Shown piece by piece: positions 52,548 through 62,266 of a stretch of 64,000 nt of DNA (within the stretch, counting starts at the first letter, position 1; each line of letters begins with the position of its first letter). Source of the DNA: Phycisphaerales bacterium. GTDB taxonomy: Bacteria; Planctomycetota; Phycisphaerae; Phycisphaerales; UBA1924. The translations under genes were made by a program, and so were the position numbers. The stretch lies in assembly GCA_020849615.1 (NCBI GenBank), contig JADLFW010000006.1:62001-126000 (forward strand), given 5' to 3'. Under the pieces are notes generated by a model. The model saw only the letters and a list, made by a program, of their open reading frames with translations, was not told the DNA's origin and searched no databases.

Positions 52548-52671
52548 CACCACAGAGGCGCCGAGGCACAGAGAAGAGAAAACGCCTGAAGCGCACTCCT
52601 TCCGATCCCCCGGATTCCCCCTCTTCTCCAGTTCTTTTCTTCTCTGTGCCTCTGTGTCTCTGTGGTGAGAT
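52548..52671. repeat. Imperfect inverted repeat element between ruvC and the response regulator
   Basis: The left arm (52548-52582, beginning TCACCACAGAGGCGCCGAGG) and the right arm (52632-52671, ending TCTCTGTGGTGAGAT) are inverted copies with a few mismatches. They share the core CACAGAGAAGA. The spacer is about 50 bases. Such CACCACAGAG-type units occur as extragenic repeats in many bacteria; the two-arm layout is MITE-like. Confidence 0.7.
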
Positions 52672-52690
52672 TTCTCCCTACACTCCGCCC

Positions 52691-54139
<1,449 letters not shown>

Positions 54140-54152
54140 CCCGGGTCAGGGT

Positions 54153-54175
54153 GGCACAGGCGTCCCGCCTGTGCC
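54153..54175. repeat. 10-bp perfect inverted repeat, short interspersed family
   Basis: GGCACAGGCG (54153-54162) and CGCCTGTGCC (54166-54175) flank a TCC loop. It lies between the response regulator stop and the oxidoreductase start. A related hairpin is at 46788. Confidence 0.7.
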
Positions 54176-54191
54176 CATTCCACCTTCAACC

Positions 54192-55163
54192 ATGCTCGCC
54201 ATCCGCATCCACCAGTTCGGCCCGCCCGATGTCCTCAAGCTCGAGGAAGTCCCCACGCTCCAGCCGGGCCCGGGCCAGCTCCTCATCCGCATCCACGCCA
54301 TCGGCGTCAACCCGGTCGACACCTACATCCGCGGCGGCGGCTACGCCCACCCCCCCAGGCTTCCCTACACCCCGGGCATGGATGCCGCCGGCATCGTCGA
54401 GGCCATCGGGCCCGGCACGCGGACGGGCCTGAAGGTCGGCGACCGCGTCTACATCGCCCGCTCCATTACCGGCACCTACGCGGAGTTCTGCCTCTGCGAA
54501 CCCCACCAGGCCCACCCGCTCCCGGCCCGCATCTCCTTCCCCCAGGGCGCGGGTGTCTTCGTGCCCTACGCGACCGCCTACCGCTCGCTCTTTCAACGGG
54601 CCCGCGCCAAATCAGGCGAGTGGGTTCTTGTGCACGGCGCTTCGGGCGGCGTCGGCACCGCCGCGCTGCAGCTGGCCCGCGCAGCCGGGCTGCGCACGAT
54701 CGGCACCGCGGGCTCCCCCGAAGGCCTCGACCTCATCCGCCGCGAGGGCGCCCAGCATACCCTCAACCACCGTGAGCCGGGCTACCTCGACCGCATCCGC
54801 GAGATCACCGGCTACCCGGCGGGCGGCGTCGATGTCGTGCTCGAAATGCTCGCCAATGAAAACCTCGAAAAATCCCTCGGCCTCCTCGCGATGAACGGGC
54901 GCATTGTCATCATCGGCTCGCACGGGCCGGTCGAGATTACCCCGCGCCAGACCATGTCCCGCGATTCATCCATCATCGGCATGAGCCTGCACAACGCCGG
55001 GCCCGCCGAGCTGGCCGACCTTCACGCCGCGATCCACACCGGTCTCGAGTCGGGAGCACTCACGCCGGTCGTCGGGCGCGAGATGCCCCTCGCCGAGGCC
55101 GCGCGGGCCCACGACCTGATCATGCAGCCCGGCGCCCGGGGCAAGATCGTGCTGTTGCCCTAA
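54192..55163 (+). CDS. Quinone oxidoreductase-like MDR family protein
   Basis: The product is 323 residues. Family blocks are HQFGPPDVLKLEEVPTLQPG, IGVNPVDTYIRGGGYA, YTPGMDAAGIVEAIGPG and the nucleotide motif VHGASGGVGTAALQLARAAG (about residues 148-167). The C-terminus is PGARGKIVLLP. No structural-zinc cysteines are present, so it is the zeta-crystallin/QOR type that reduces quinones or enals with NADPH. The cellular substrate is not known. The ATG follows a short-repeat hairpin; there is no strong Shine-Dalgarno upstream. It converges on hpf, with 20 bases between the stops. Confidence 0.9.
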   Translation: MLAIRIHQFGPPDVLKLEEVPTLQPGPGQLLIRIHAIGVNPVDTYIRGGGYAHPPRLPYTPGMDAAGIVEAIGPGTRTGLKVGDRVYIARSITGTYAEFCLCEPHQAHPLPARISFPQGAGVFVPYATAYRSLFQRARAKSGEWVLVHGASGGVGTAALQLARAAGLRTIGTAGSPEGLDLIRREGAQHTLNHREPGYLDRIREITGYPAGGVDVVLEMLANENLEKSLGLLAMNGRIVIIGSHGPVEITPRQTMSRDSSIIGMSLHNAGPAELADLHAAIHTGLESGALTPVVGREMPLAEAARAHDLIMQPGARGKIVLLP

Positions 55164-55183
55164 ATGTCGATGGCACGCCGCCG

Positions 55184-55507
55184 CTACCGCCCGCGGTGCA
55201 CGCTCCGCTTCTTGCGGTCAACCTCTTTCGCCAGCGCGAGCTTGAGCTTGCTGATCGCCCGGTCAAACGCGCTGTAGTAATCCGTATCGTGCTCGCGGGC
55301 CATGATCACCCCGCCCCGGTGCAGCCGGGCCCGCAGCGCACACTGCTTGTCCGACCCGCCCCGCGGCCCGTTGGCATCCTCCACCTTGACATACACCGCC
55401 GCCACGCGAGGGCTGAAGCGGTCGAGCGCCACCGTCAGCCGGTCGTTGATGAAGGTCAGGAAGGCAGGGGTGGACTTCATCGGGCCATCGTGCACTTCGA
55501 TACGCAT
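55184..55507 (-). CDS. hpf: Ribosome hibernation promoting factor, short form
   Basis: The product is 107 residues, the size of short HPF/RaiA. It begins MRIEVHDGPMKSTPAFLTFI and has VYVKVEDANGPRGGSDKQCA and the basic DRAISKLKLALAKEVDRKKR. GGGAG lies 8 bases before the ATG at 55507. It would bind the 30S decoding centre and silence ribosomes in stationary phase. The C-terminal domain of long HPF is absent. It lies immediately downstream of purL on the same strand, but its own ribosome site suggests separate control. Confidence 0.9.
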   Translation of the reverse strand: MRIEVHDGPMKSTPAFLTFINDRLTVALDRFSPRVAAVYVKVEDANGPRGGSDKQCALRARLHRGGVIMAREHDTDYYSAFDRAISKLKLALAKEVDRKKRSVHRGR

Positions 55508-55662
55508 CGATTGATCTCCCACAGAGGCCGGGCCTCTACACGTGTCTACGCGGCCCGCCCCGCCCGGTTCGGGATGTTCCATGCGATCACGCCGGGCCTC
55601 GTCGCCCGCGCGCAAAGCCAGCCCCAGTTGCAACTTGCGCAGCTTCACCCGGCGCGGTAATT

Positions 55663-58600
55663 TCACCAGTCCAGCGGCGCGGTCCACGCCCGGGTCAGCT
55701 CATCGACCCCCAGATTCACACCCCCGGCTCCACCGCCGGGCCAGACCAGCCGTCCGGTATCCGTCAGCACCGCCACCCGCTCAAAACTCAGCCCGGCCGA
55801 CGCCGCCGCACGCTCCACCCGGGCCACATCCCCCGGCGCAACCTCCAGCACGTACCGCGATGGATTCTCCGCAAACGCGTGCGCTGTGGGAGCCAGCCGG
55901 GCCTCGCGCAGCTCCGCCCCGATCGCCCCGCCCGCGCCGATCAGCATCTCCGCGACCGCCACCAGCAGCCCACCCTCCGAGCAGTCGTGCGCCGAGGCCA
56001 CGACCCCGTTCTGGATCAGCGCCGCCACGGCCCGCGCCGCGGCCGGGCCCAGCTTCAGGTCCACCCGCGGGATCGCCGCGCCCTCCATCCCCGTCACCAT
56101 CGCGTAGTGCGATGCGCCGAGCTCCTCGGTGGTGGGGGCGCCGACCACGATCAGTTCATTCCCCGCGCGCTTGGCATCCATCGTCACGGCCCGGTCGATG
56201 TCCGCAACGATGGCAAGCCCGGTAATGAGCAGCGTCGGCGGGATCTCGATGACCCGCTCCTGCCCGCTCCCGGGGTCGGTGTAGCGCAGCTGGTTGTTCA
56301 GCGAATCCTTCCCCGAGACAAACGGCGTCCGGTACGCCTTCGCGCCGTCGTAACACCCCTCCGCGGCCCGGACGAGCGAGGCCAAATTCTCCGGCTTCTG
56401 GCAGCTGGGCCAGCAGAAGTTGTCCAGGATCGCCGTCCGCTGCGGGTCCCCGCCCACGCACACGATGTTGCGGATGCACTCATCGATCGCCGCCAGCGTC
56501 ATCAGGTAGGGATCGCCCCCCAGCGCAACATCGCCCACCGGCGACTGCAGCCCGCACCCGATCGCGATCCCCCGCCCCGCGCCCGCGATCGGCTCGATCA
56601 CCGCCGCATCGCCGGGCCCGCGCCCGCCCGGGCCCGCCAGCGGCTTGATGATCGTGTTCCCCTGCACCTCGTGGTCATACTGCCGGATGATCCAGTGCTT
56701 GCTGGCGATGTTGGGATGGCTCAGGAGGGCCAGAAGGGACGAAGTGGCGGAGTGGCCAAGTGGCGGAGTGGCCGTGCCTTCGTGCCTGCGTGCCTTCGTC
56801 CCTGTGTGCCTCCGCCAGTTCGCTTCGCGAACTGGCGTCGGTATTCCATCATGCAGAAACGCCATCGGCAGCCGGCCGACCTCGGTGGCGTGGTAGTGCA
56901 GGATCAGCTCCGCGCCGGGCGTGCCGAAGTGGCCCAGGTCGGCGAGCTCGACATGCTCCTCCTCGCAGATCTGCTTGAGCGTAGGGATGTTCTCCGGCGG
57001 CACCGCCAGCACCATGCGCTCCTGGGCCTCGCTGATCCAGATCTCGGTGTAGCTCAGCCCGTCGTACTTGAGCGGGGCCCGCTCCAAGTGCACCTCGGCG
57101 CCCAACTGCGACCCCATCTCGCCCACGGCCGATGAGAATCCGCCCGCACCGCAATCCGTGATCGCGTTGAAGAGCGGCCCTTCGTGCCTCCGTGCCTCCG
57201 TGCCTCCGTCCCTGGCCCGCAGGATCGCATCCAGCAGCCGCTTCTCCTCGATCGCATTCCCGATCTGCACCGCGTGCGCGAACTCATCCGCGTGCGTGTG
57301 CTCCATCTCGGCGCTCGAGAACGTCGCCCCGTGGATCCCATCCCGCCCCGTCCGCCCGCCCAGCGCGATGATCCGGTCGCCGGGCCTCGCCTCGCCCTTG
57401 ATCAGCCCCCGCGGGATCAGCCCGATGCACCCGCAGAACACCAGCGGATTCCCCACGTACCGGTCATCGAAATACACCGCGCCGTTGACCGTCGGGATGC
57501 CCATCCGGTTTCCGTAATCCCGCACACCCGCCACCACCTCCGTCAGCACCCGCCTCGGCTCGATACAGCCGGGCGGCAGCGGCTTTGCCCCGATCACCAT
57601 CCGCGGTTCGCCACTCGCCCACCCGGATGGCGTTCCGACGCAGAACACATCCGTGTTCGCGATCGGCTTCGCACCCAGCCCCGTCCCGATCACATCACGG
57701 ATGCACCCGCCCGCGCCCGTCGCCGCCCCGCCGTACGGCTCGATCGCCGACGGGTGGTTGTGCGTCTCAACCTTGATGCACACACCCCACTTGTCATCCA
57801 GCGCGATGATCCCCGAGTTGTCCTTGAACACCGACAGCGTCCAGTCCACACCCTCCTTGATCAGCTCGAACGTCGCCGCCGCCACCGTCGACTTCAGCAG
57901 GTTCTCGATCGTCACCGACCCATCCGCGTTCACCGTGTGCCCGGGCCGCCCGTCCCACTGAATGAGGTCCTTCGTGCCTTCGTGCCTCGGTACCTCCGTG
58001 CCTTCTTCCCTGTACCTGATCCTCGCCTTCAACGTCTTGTGCACGCAGTGCTCCGACCACGTCTGCGCGATCGTCTCCAGCTCCACATCGCTGGGGTCCC
58101 GCCCCAGCGCGCGGAACTCATCCCGGATCGCCCGCATCTCATCGGGGCTCAGGAACAGGTGCGCCTCCCGCGACAGTTTCGCGAGCTGCTCATCGTTCAA
58201 CTCCCGGATCGCGATGTGCCCCACCCGCAGCGTGTACTGCGAGCCCTTCGGCAGCGCGCCGGGCCAGTACGGGCCCGCGCTGATCTGATGAATCACCGGG
58301 TTCGCCAGCAGCGACCTCGCCAGCTCCGCCGCCCGCAACCCATCCACCCCTTGCACGTCGTACCGCCACCCCGTCGAGACCTGGATCCCCTCCGCCCGCT
58401 CGCCCAGCAGGTCCCTCAACGCCTCTCGCACCGACTGCGCCGCCGGGTCCATCACGCCGGGCTGCGGATGCACCTCCACCGTCACCCACCCCTCCCGCGC
58501 GGGCCCGGCGCCCGCTCTTGCCTCCTCCGTCACCGGATTGGCCAGCAGCAACGCCCCCGCGGTCTTCAGGTCCGCCTCCGTCAGCGACCCCTCGATCAGG

Positions 58601-58767
58601 TAGACCCGGGCCGATTCTGCGCCCCGCACCTCGAACCCCCGGGCCAGCGCATCACGCACCAGCGATTCACCCCGGGCATCGGGCCGACCCGCGCGGGCCC
58701 GGACTTCCACTCGGTGCACTCTGGTCTCGGTGGTGGGGGAGGAACGACGGGCGGTGGTGGTGCTCAC
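55663..58767 (-). CDS. purL: Phosphoribosylformylglycinamidine synthase, PurS-like domains fused to PurL, with three repeat-derived insertions
   Basis: The product is 1034 residues. Residues about 14-170 are two PurS-like units (VEVRARAGRPDARGESL, TVEVHPQPGVMDPAAQSVRE). The FGAM synthase body has ETIAQTWSEHCVHKTLKARI, VETHNHPSAIEPYGGAATGA, TDCGAGGFSSAVGEMG, VGGDPQRTAILDNFCW and ASAHDCSEGGLLVAVAEML. No glutaminase domain is present, so PurQ must be separate. It makes FGAM from FGAR in purine synthesis. Three in-frame insertions (EEGTEVPRHEGTKD near residue 258, DGGTEARRHEGP near 524, HTGTKARRHEGTATPPLGHS near 660) are encoded by the short repeats listed below. Confidence 0.93.
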   Translation of the reverse strand: MSTTTARRSSPTTETRVHRVEVRARAGRPDARGESLVRDALARGFEVRGAESARVYLIEGSLTEADLKTAGALLLANPVTEEARAGAGPAREGWVTVEVHPQPGVMDPAAQSVREALRDLLGERAEGIQVSTGWRYDVQGVDGLRAAELARSLLANPVIHQISAGPYWPGALPKGSQYTLRVGHIAIRELNDEQLAKLSREAHLFLSPDEMRAIRDEFRALGRDPSDVELETIAQTWSEHCVHKTLKARIRYREEGTEVPRHEGTKDLIQWDGRPGHTVNADGSVTIENLLKSTVAAATFELIKEGVDWTLSVFKDNSGIIALDDKWGVCIKVETHNHPSAIEPYGGAATGAGGCIRDVIGTGLGAKPIANTDVFCVGTPSGWASGEPRMVIGAKPLPPGCIEPRRVLTEVVAGVRDYGNRMGIPTVNGAVYFDDRYVGNPLVFCGCIGLIPRGLIKGEARPGDRIIALGGRTGRDGIHGATFSSAEMEHTHADEFAHAVQIGNAIEEKRLLDAILRARDGGTEARRHEGPLFNAITDCGAGGFSSAVGEMGSQLGAEVHLERAPLKYDGLSYTEIWISEAQERMVLAVPPENIPTLKQICEEEHVELADLGHFGTPGAELILHYHATEVGRLPMAFLHDGIPTPVREANWRRHTGTKARRHEGTATPPLGHSATSSLLALLSHPNIASKHWIIRQYDHEVQGNTIIKPLAGPGGRGPGDAAVIEPIAGAGRGIAIGCGLQSPVGDVALGGDPYLMTLAAIDECIRNIVCVGGDPQRTAILDNFCWPSCQKPENLASLVRAAEGCYDGAKAYRTPFVSGKDSLNNQLRYTDPGSGQERVIEIPPTLLITGLAIVADIDRAVTMDAKRAGNELIVVGAPTTEELGASHYAMVTGMEGAAIPRVDLKLGPAAARAVAALIQNGVVASAHDCSEGGLLVAVAEMLIGAGGAIGAELREARLAPTAHAFAENPSRYVLEVAPGDVARVERAAASAGLSFERVAVLTDTGRLVWPGGGAGGVNLGVDELTRAWTAPLDW
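56741..56837. repeat. Compound repeat block inside purL (third insertion)
   Basis: Three motifs lie in a row: GTGGCGGAGTGGCC-type repeats (about 56744-56773), a CGTGCCTT/CGTGCCTG 8-mer array (about 56774-56811), and a perfect 11-bp inverted repeat CGCCAGTTCGC at 56813-56837 with a 3-base loop. All remain in frame within purL. Confidence 0.8.
57179..57213. repeat. CCGTGCCT 8-mer array inside purL (second insertion)
   Basis: The 8-base unit CCGTGCCT (or TCGTGCCT) occurs about four times. On the minus strand it encodes GGTEARRHEG-like residues. Three units make 24 bases, keeping frame. Confidence 0.85.
57969..58011. repeat. CGTGCCTT 8-mer array inside purL (first insertion)
   Basis: Units of TTCGTGCC, CGTGCCTC and CGTGCCTT are arranged about five times with small changes (one reads CGGTACCT). 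It encodes GTEVPRHEGTK on the minus strand, near residue 258. Confidence 0.8.
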
Positions 58768-58802
58768 GGGCCCATGATAGAACTGCCCGCCGGGCCGCCT
58801 CT

Positions 58803-58945
58803 GTGGTGGCCCGCTTCCGAGGTGGCCCGCTCCGAGGTGGCCCGCCTCTCCGAGGCGGGTCGGATGTCATCGTGGTGGCCCGCTTCCGAGGTGGCCCGCC
58901 TCTCCGAGGCGGGTGATCTATGGTGCCCCGCCTCTCCGAGGCGGG
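58803..58945. repeat. Intergenic repeat cluster between purL and glycogen synthase
   Basis: CCCGCCTCTCCGAGGCGGG, an 8-bp hairpin with a TCC loop, occurs three times (58841-58859, 58895-58913, 58927-58945). A 28-base direct repeat starting GTGGTGGCCCGCTTCCGAGG occurs at 58803-58830 and 58872-58899. The cluster fills most of the 234 bases between the divergent genes and leaves little room for promoters. Confidence 0.85.
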
Positions 58946-59001
58946 TCCGGTGTCCTTCGCCCCCCTGTCCCGTCCCCAACTTCCTCTGTACAGTGAGCCT
59001 C

Positions 59002-61032
59002 ATGGCCCTTCGTTCCGGGAAACCCTCCGACAACGGCGCCGATGATGCATCCCTCCCCGATGCCATCCCCGCGGGCCGCGCTGTCCCCGGAGCCATGCTC
59101 TTCGAGGTCGCCTGGGAAGTCTGCAACCAGGTCGGCGGCATCTACCAGGTCCTCAAATCCAAAGTCCCCCTCATGGTCGAGCGCTGGGCCGATCGCTACT
59201 GCCTCGTCGGCCCGTACATCGAATCCAAGGCCAACCTCGAGTTCGAACCCACCCGCCCCACCGGCTGGATCGGCCGGGCCATCGCCCAGCTCAAAGACCA
59301 GGGCCTCACCGTCCACCACGGCCGATGGCTCGTGCCGGGCCGCCCGCGCGTCCTCCTCGTCGAGCACTGGCTCTCCGGCCAGCGGCTCGCCGAAGTCAAG
59401 TACCGCCTCTGGGCCGACCACGGCATCGAGACCCCCGGCGGCGATGGCCTCATCGATGGCGTCATCTCCTTCGCCGAGGCCATGCGCCGCCTCTTCACCG
59501 CCATCGCCGACCAGAAAGGCGCCCCCGGCGCCGAAAACGCCCGCCTGGGCCGCGCGGGCCAGCGCCTCATCATCGGCCATTTCCACGAGTGGATGGGCGG
59601 CCTCGCCATCCCCCTCCTCCGCCGCGAGAACGCCGCCATCGCCACCGTCTTCACCACCCACGCCACCCTGCTGGGCCGCTACATCGCCTCCAGCGAAGAG
59701 AACTTCTACGACCGCCTCCCCTGGATCAACGAGGCCGAAGCCGCGGCCCGGTACAACGTCCGCCCCCAGCACGCCATCGAACGGGCCTGCGCCCACGGCG
59801 CCCACGTCTTCACCACCGTCTCCGCCGTCACCGCCGAAGAATGCGCCTCCCTGCTGGGCCGGCCCGTCGACCTGGTCCTCCCCAACGGTCTCAACGTCGC
59901 CCACTACAACGCCACCCACGACCAGCAGCGCTTCCACGCCCAGTTCAAGAACGAGATCAACCGCTTCGTCGCGGGCCACTTCTTCCCCAGCTACCCCTTC
60001 GACCTCGACAATACCCTCTACTTCTTTACCTCCGGCCGCTTCGAGCCCAAGAACAAGGGCTTCGACCTCTGCCTCGAGGTCATGGCCCGGCTCAACGCCG
60101 AGCTCCGGGCCGAAAAGCTCGGCAAGAACGTCGTCTTCTTCATCATCACCAGCCGCGCCACCAGATCCCTCAACCCCCTGGCCCTCGAGAAGCGCGGTGT
60201 CCTGAACGAACTGCGCGAGGTCTGCAACCACATCACCGAGGCCGTCTCCGACCGCCTCTTCTGGCGCGCCGCCGCCGGCAGCAAGCTCAAGCTCGATGAC
60301 CTGATCGAGGAGTACTGGACCCTCCGCTACAAGCGCGTCCAGCACGCCCTCAGGCAGCCCTGCCTCCCCATGGTCGTCACCCACATCATGCAGGATGACG
60401 CCACCGACCCCGTCCTCAACTACCTCCGCCAGCTCAACCTCATCAACCGCGAGGAAGACCCCGTCAAGATCGTCTACCACCCCGAGTTCATCAACCCCAC
60501 CAACCCGCTCTGGGGCATCGAGTACGACCAGTTCGTCCGCGGGTGTCACATGGGCATCTTCCCCAGCGCCTACGAGCCCTGGGGCTACACCCCCCTCGAG
60601 TGCCTCGCCATGGGTGTCCCCGCCGTCACCAGCGACCTCGCCGGCATCGGCCGCTACGTCCACGAGAACTACCCCGACCACGACAGCTGGGGCATGAAGG
60701 TCCTCCCCCGCCGCGGCCGCTCCTACCAGGATGCCGCCGCCGACCTCACCCGCTACCTCATGGCCTACTGCCGCCTCGATCGCCGCGAACGCATCGCCCT
60801 CCGCAACGAGGTCGACCGCCACTCCTGGGAGTTCGACTGGTCCAAGCTGGGCCGCGTCTACCACGCCGCCCACGACCTCGCCGCCGAACGCTTCCTCGCC
60901 GGCTCCTCCGGCGATCCCCTCGCCCCCCTCACCGAGCTGCGGTCGTTCACGATCGAATCATCCGATGAAGAGCCGGGCCCGGCGGACGACAAGGGCACCG
61001 CCGGAAGCGTCTCGGGAGCCCAGCCCTCGTGA
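59002..61032 (+). CDS. Glycogen synthase of the eukaryotic type (GT3)
   Basis: The product is 676 residues. The GT3 features are [20 protein letters not shown] at the N-terminus, [71 protein letters not shown] and [20 protein letters not shown]. The C-terminal acceptor region is [20 protein letters not shown] followed by [16 protein letters not shown]. It elongates glycogen from UDP-glucose in fungi and animals; bacterial GT3 enzymes occur in a few phyla. The ATG at 59002 was preferred; an in-frame GTG at 58993 adds three residues. The tail of about 50 residues is acidic. rnhA starts in its stop codon. Confidence 0.92.
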   Translation: MALRSGKPSDNGADDASLPDAIPAGRAVPGAMLFEVAWEVCNQVGGIYQVLKSKVPLMVERWADRYCLVGPYIESKANLEFEPTRPTGWIGRAIAQLKDQGLTVHHGRWLVPGRPRVLLVEHWLSGQRLAEVKYRLWADHGIETPGGDGLIDGVISFAEAMRRLFTAIADQKGAPGAENARLGRAGQRLIIGHFHEWMGGLAIPLLRRENAAIATVFTTHATLLGRYIASSEENFYDRLPWINEAEAAARYNVRPQHAIERACAHGAHVFTTVSAVTAEECASLLGRPVDLVLPNGLNVAHYNATHDQQRFHAQFKNEINRFVAGHFFPSYPFDLDNTLYFFTSGRFEPKNKGFDLCLEVMARLNAELRAEKLGKNVVFFIITSRATRSLNPLALEKRGVLNELREVCNHITEAVSDRLFWRAAAGSKLKLDDLIEEYWTLRYKRVQHALRQPCLPMVVTHIMQDDATDPVLNYLRQLNLINREEDPVKIVYHPEFINPTNPLWGIEYDQFVRGCHMGIFPSAYEPWGYTPLECLAMGVPAVTSDLAGIGRYVHENYPDHDSWGMKVLPRRGRSYQDAAADLTRYLMAYCRLDRRERIALRNEVDRHSWEFDWSKLGRVYHAAHDLAAERFLAGSSGDPLAPLTELRSFTIESSDEEPGPADDKGTAGSVSGAQPS

Positions 61033-61505
61033 CTACTGCAAAACCCGAGACCAAGGCCCGGCCCCACGTCGAGCTCTTCACCGATGGCGCCTGCTCCGGC
61101 AACCCCGGCCCGGGCGGCTGGGCCTACATCCTCCGCCACCCCGCCACCGGCAAGGAGATCGAAGGCTCGGGCGGCGAAGCGCAGACCACCAACAACCGCA
61201 TGGAGCTCCGGGCCGTCATCGAAGGCCTCACGATCCTCAAGAAGCCCTCCCTCGTGGACCTCACCTCCGACTCCCAGTACGTCCTCAAGGGCCTCAAGGA
61301 GTGGATGAAGAGCTGGAAGGCCCGCGGCTGGAAGACCGCCGACAAGAAGCCCGTCAAGAACCAGGACCTCTGGGAACAGCTCGATGCCCTCAAGTCGGTG
61401 CACACGCTGCGCTTCCACTGGATCCGCGGCCACAACGAACACCCCGAGAACGAGCGCTGCGACAAGCTCGCCGTCGCGGCGATCGAGGCGTTCCGGAAGC
61501 GGTAG
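61029..61505 (+). CDS. rnhA: Ribonuclease HI
   Basis: The product is 158 residues with a GTG start overlapping the glycogen synthase stop (GTGA). Catalytic acids are in [16 protein letters not shown] (Asp), [14 protein letters not shown] (Glu), [12 protein letters not shown] (Asp) and [16 protein letters not shown] (His, Asp). The basic [20 protein letters not shown] handle binds the RNA-DNA hybrid. It removes RNA from hybrids during replication and repair. A 7-base repeat array begins directly after the stop. Confidence 0.95.
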   Translation: MTTAKPETKARPHVELFTDGACSGNPGPGGWAYILRHPATGKEIEGSGGEAQTTNNRMELRAVIEGLTILKKPSLVDLTSDSQYVLKGLKEWMKSWKARGWKTADKKPVKNQDLWEQLDALKSVHTLRFHWIRGHNEHPENERCDKLAVAAIEAFRKR

Positions 61506-61617
61506 GCATCCGGCATCCGGCATCCGGCATCCGGCATCCGGCATCCGGCATCCGGCATCCGGCATCCGGCATCCGGCATCCGGCATCCGGCATCCGGCAT
61601 CCGGCATTCGGCATTCG
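61506..61617. repeat. GCATCCG heptamer tandem array
   Basis: The unit GCATCCG is repeated 14 times without a break (61506-61603), followed by two units of GCATTCG (61604-61617). It starts on the base after the rnhA stop. Being 7 bases long, a copy change would shift frame, so the noncoding position matters. Confidence 0.95.
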
Positions 61618-61625
61618 GCTTTCCG

Positions 61626-61655
61626 AATTTGCCATTTGGCAATTTGCCATTTGGC
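61626..61655. repeat. Two 15-base units running into the purN stop
   Basis: AATTTGCCATTTGGC occurs twice in tandem. The second copy ends at 61655, the last base of the purN stop codon on the minus strand. It is far more AT-rich than its surroundings. Confidence 0.85.
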
Positions 61656-62266
61656 TATTTGAGGATTCTCCTCAGCGCCTCCGGATACGCCTCGCACTCC
61701 AGCTCGAACACGCGCGCCGCCAGCGTTTCCGCCGTATCCCCCGGCAGCACCGGGCACCGCTTCTGGAGAACGATGTCACCCGAATCGAAATGCGCATCGC
61801 ACAGGTGCACCGTGCACCCGGATTCCTTCTCGCCCGCCGCGATCACCGCCTCGTGCACGTGGTGCCCGTGCATCCCCGCGCCCCCGTACTTCGGCAACAG
61901 CGCCGGGTGAATGTTCACGATCCGCCGCTCGAAGCCGGGCGGGATCTTGATGAGCTTGAGGTACCCCGCCAGCGCCATCCACTCCGCGCCCGCATCCCGC
62001 AGCAGCGCCCCCAGCCGCTCGGCCGCGATCACGCCCGGCTCCACGATTGTCGTCAGCCCCAGCCCCCTCGCCCGCTCCGCGCCCAGGCACTCCTTCGACG
62101 CGATCACCAGCACGATTCGCGCGTCCAGCCGCCCGGCGTCGATTTCCTTCTGCAGGTTCAGCAGCGTCCGCCCCGACCCCGACAGCATCACCGCCAGCCG
62201 ATGCCGACGGTCCCCGCCCGCTGCTTCCGATTCGCGATTCGCCATTCGCGATTCGCCCGCGCTCAC
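61655..62266 (-). CDS. purN: Phosphoribosylglycinamide formyltransferase
   Basis: The product is 203 residues. Family blocks are LAVMLSGSGRTLLNLQKEID, LVIASKECLGAERARGLG, MALAGYLKLIKIPPGFERRI, VNIHPALLPKYGG and HHVHEAVIAAGEKESGCTVH. The catalytic Asn-His-Asp set appears as Asn in VNIHPALLP, His in the same stretch and Asp in AHFDSGDIVLQ. It adds the first formyl group in purine synthesis. The GTG start at 62266 overlaps the stop of the STAS gene; the alternative is the Met at 62245. The N-terminal RMANRESEA is encoded by heptamer repeats (62229-62256), so it is likely non-native. Confidence 0.92.
   Translation of the reverse strand: MSAGESRMANRESEAAGGDRRHRLAVMLSGSGRTLLNLQKEIDAGRLDARIVLVIASKECLGAERARGLGLTTIVEPGVIAAERLGALLRDAGAEWMALAGYLKLIKIPPGFERRIVNIHPALLPKYGGAGMHGHHVHEAVIAAGEKESGCTVHLCDAHFDSGDIVLQKRCPVLPGDTAETLAARVFELECEAYPEALRRILK
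62229..62256. repeat. GATTCGC heptamer array inside the start of purN
   Basis: Four heptamers follow each other: GATTCGC, GATTCGC, CATTCGC, GATTCGC. They encode the first residues of purN on the minus strand. The unit is one base away from the GCATTCG-type units at the other end of the gene. Confidence 0.85.

Noticed and set aside
52646..52690. Earlier ATG start for the sigma-54 regulator
   Set aside because: That start lies inside the right arm of the inverted repeat and adds residues not seen in the family. The GTG at 52691 fits better.
57184..59001. A 600-codon N-terminal extension of glycogen synthase
   Set aside because: It is antisense to purL and Arg/His/Pro-rich. The GT3 domain starts near residue 30 of the ATG at 59002.
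61506..61617. CRISPR array
   Set aside because: The units are 7 bases and continuous, with no spacers and no cas gene nearby, so this is a simple tandem repeat.
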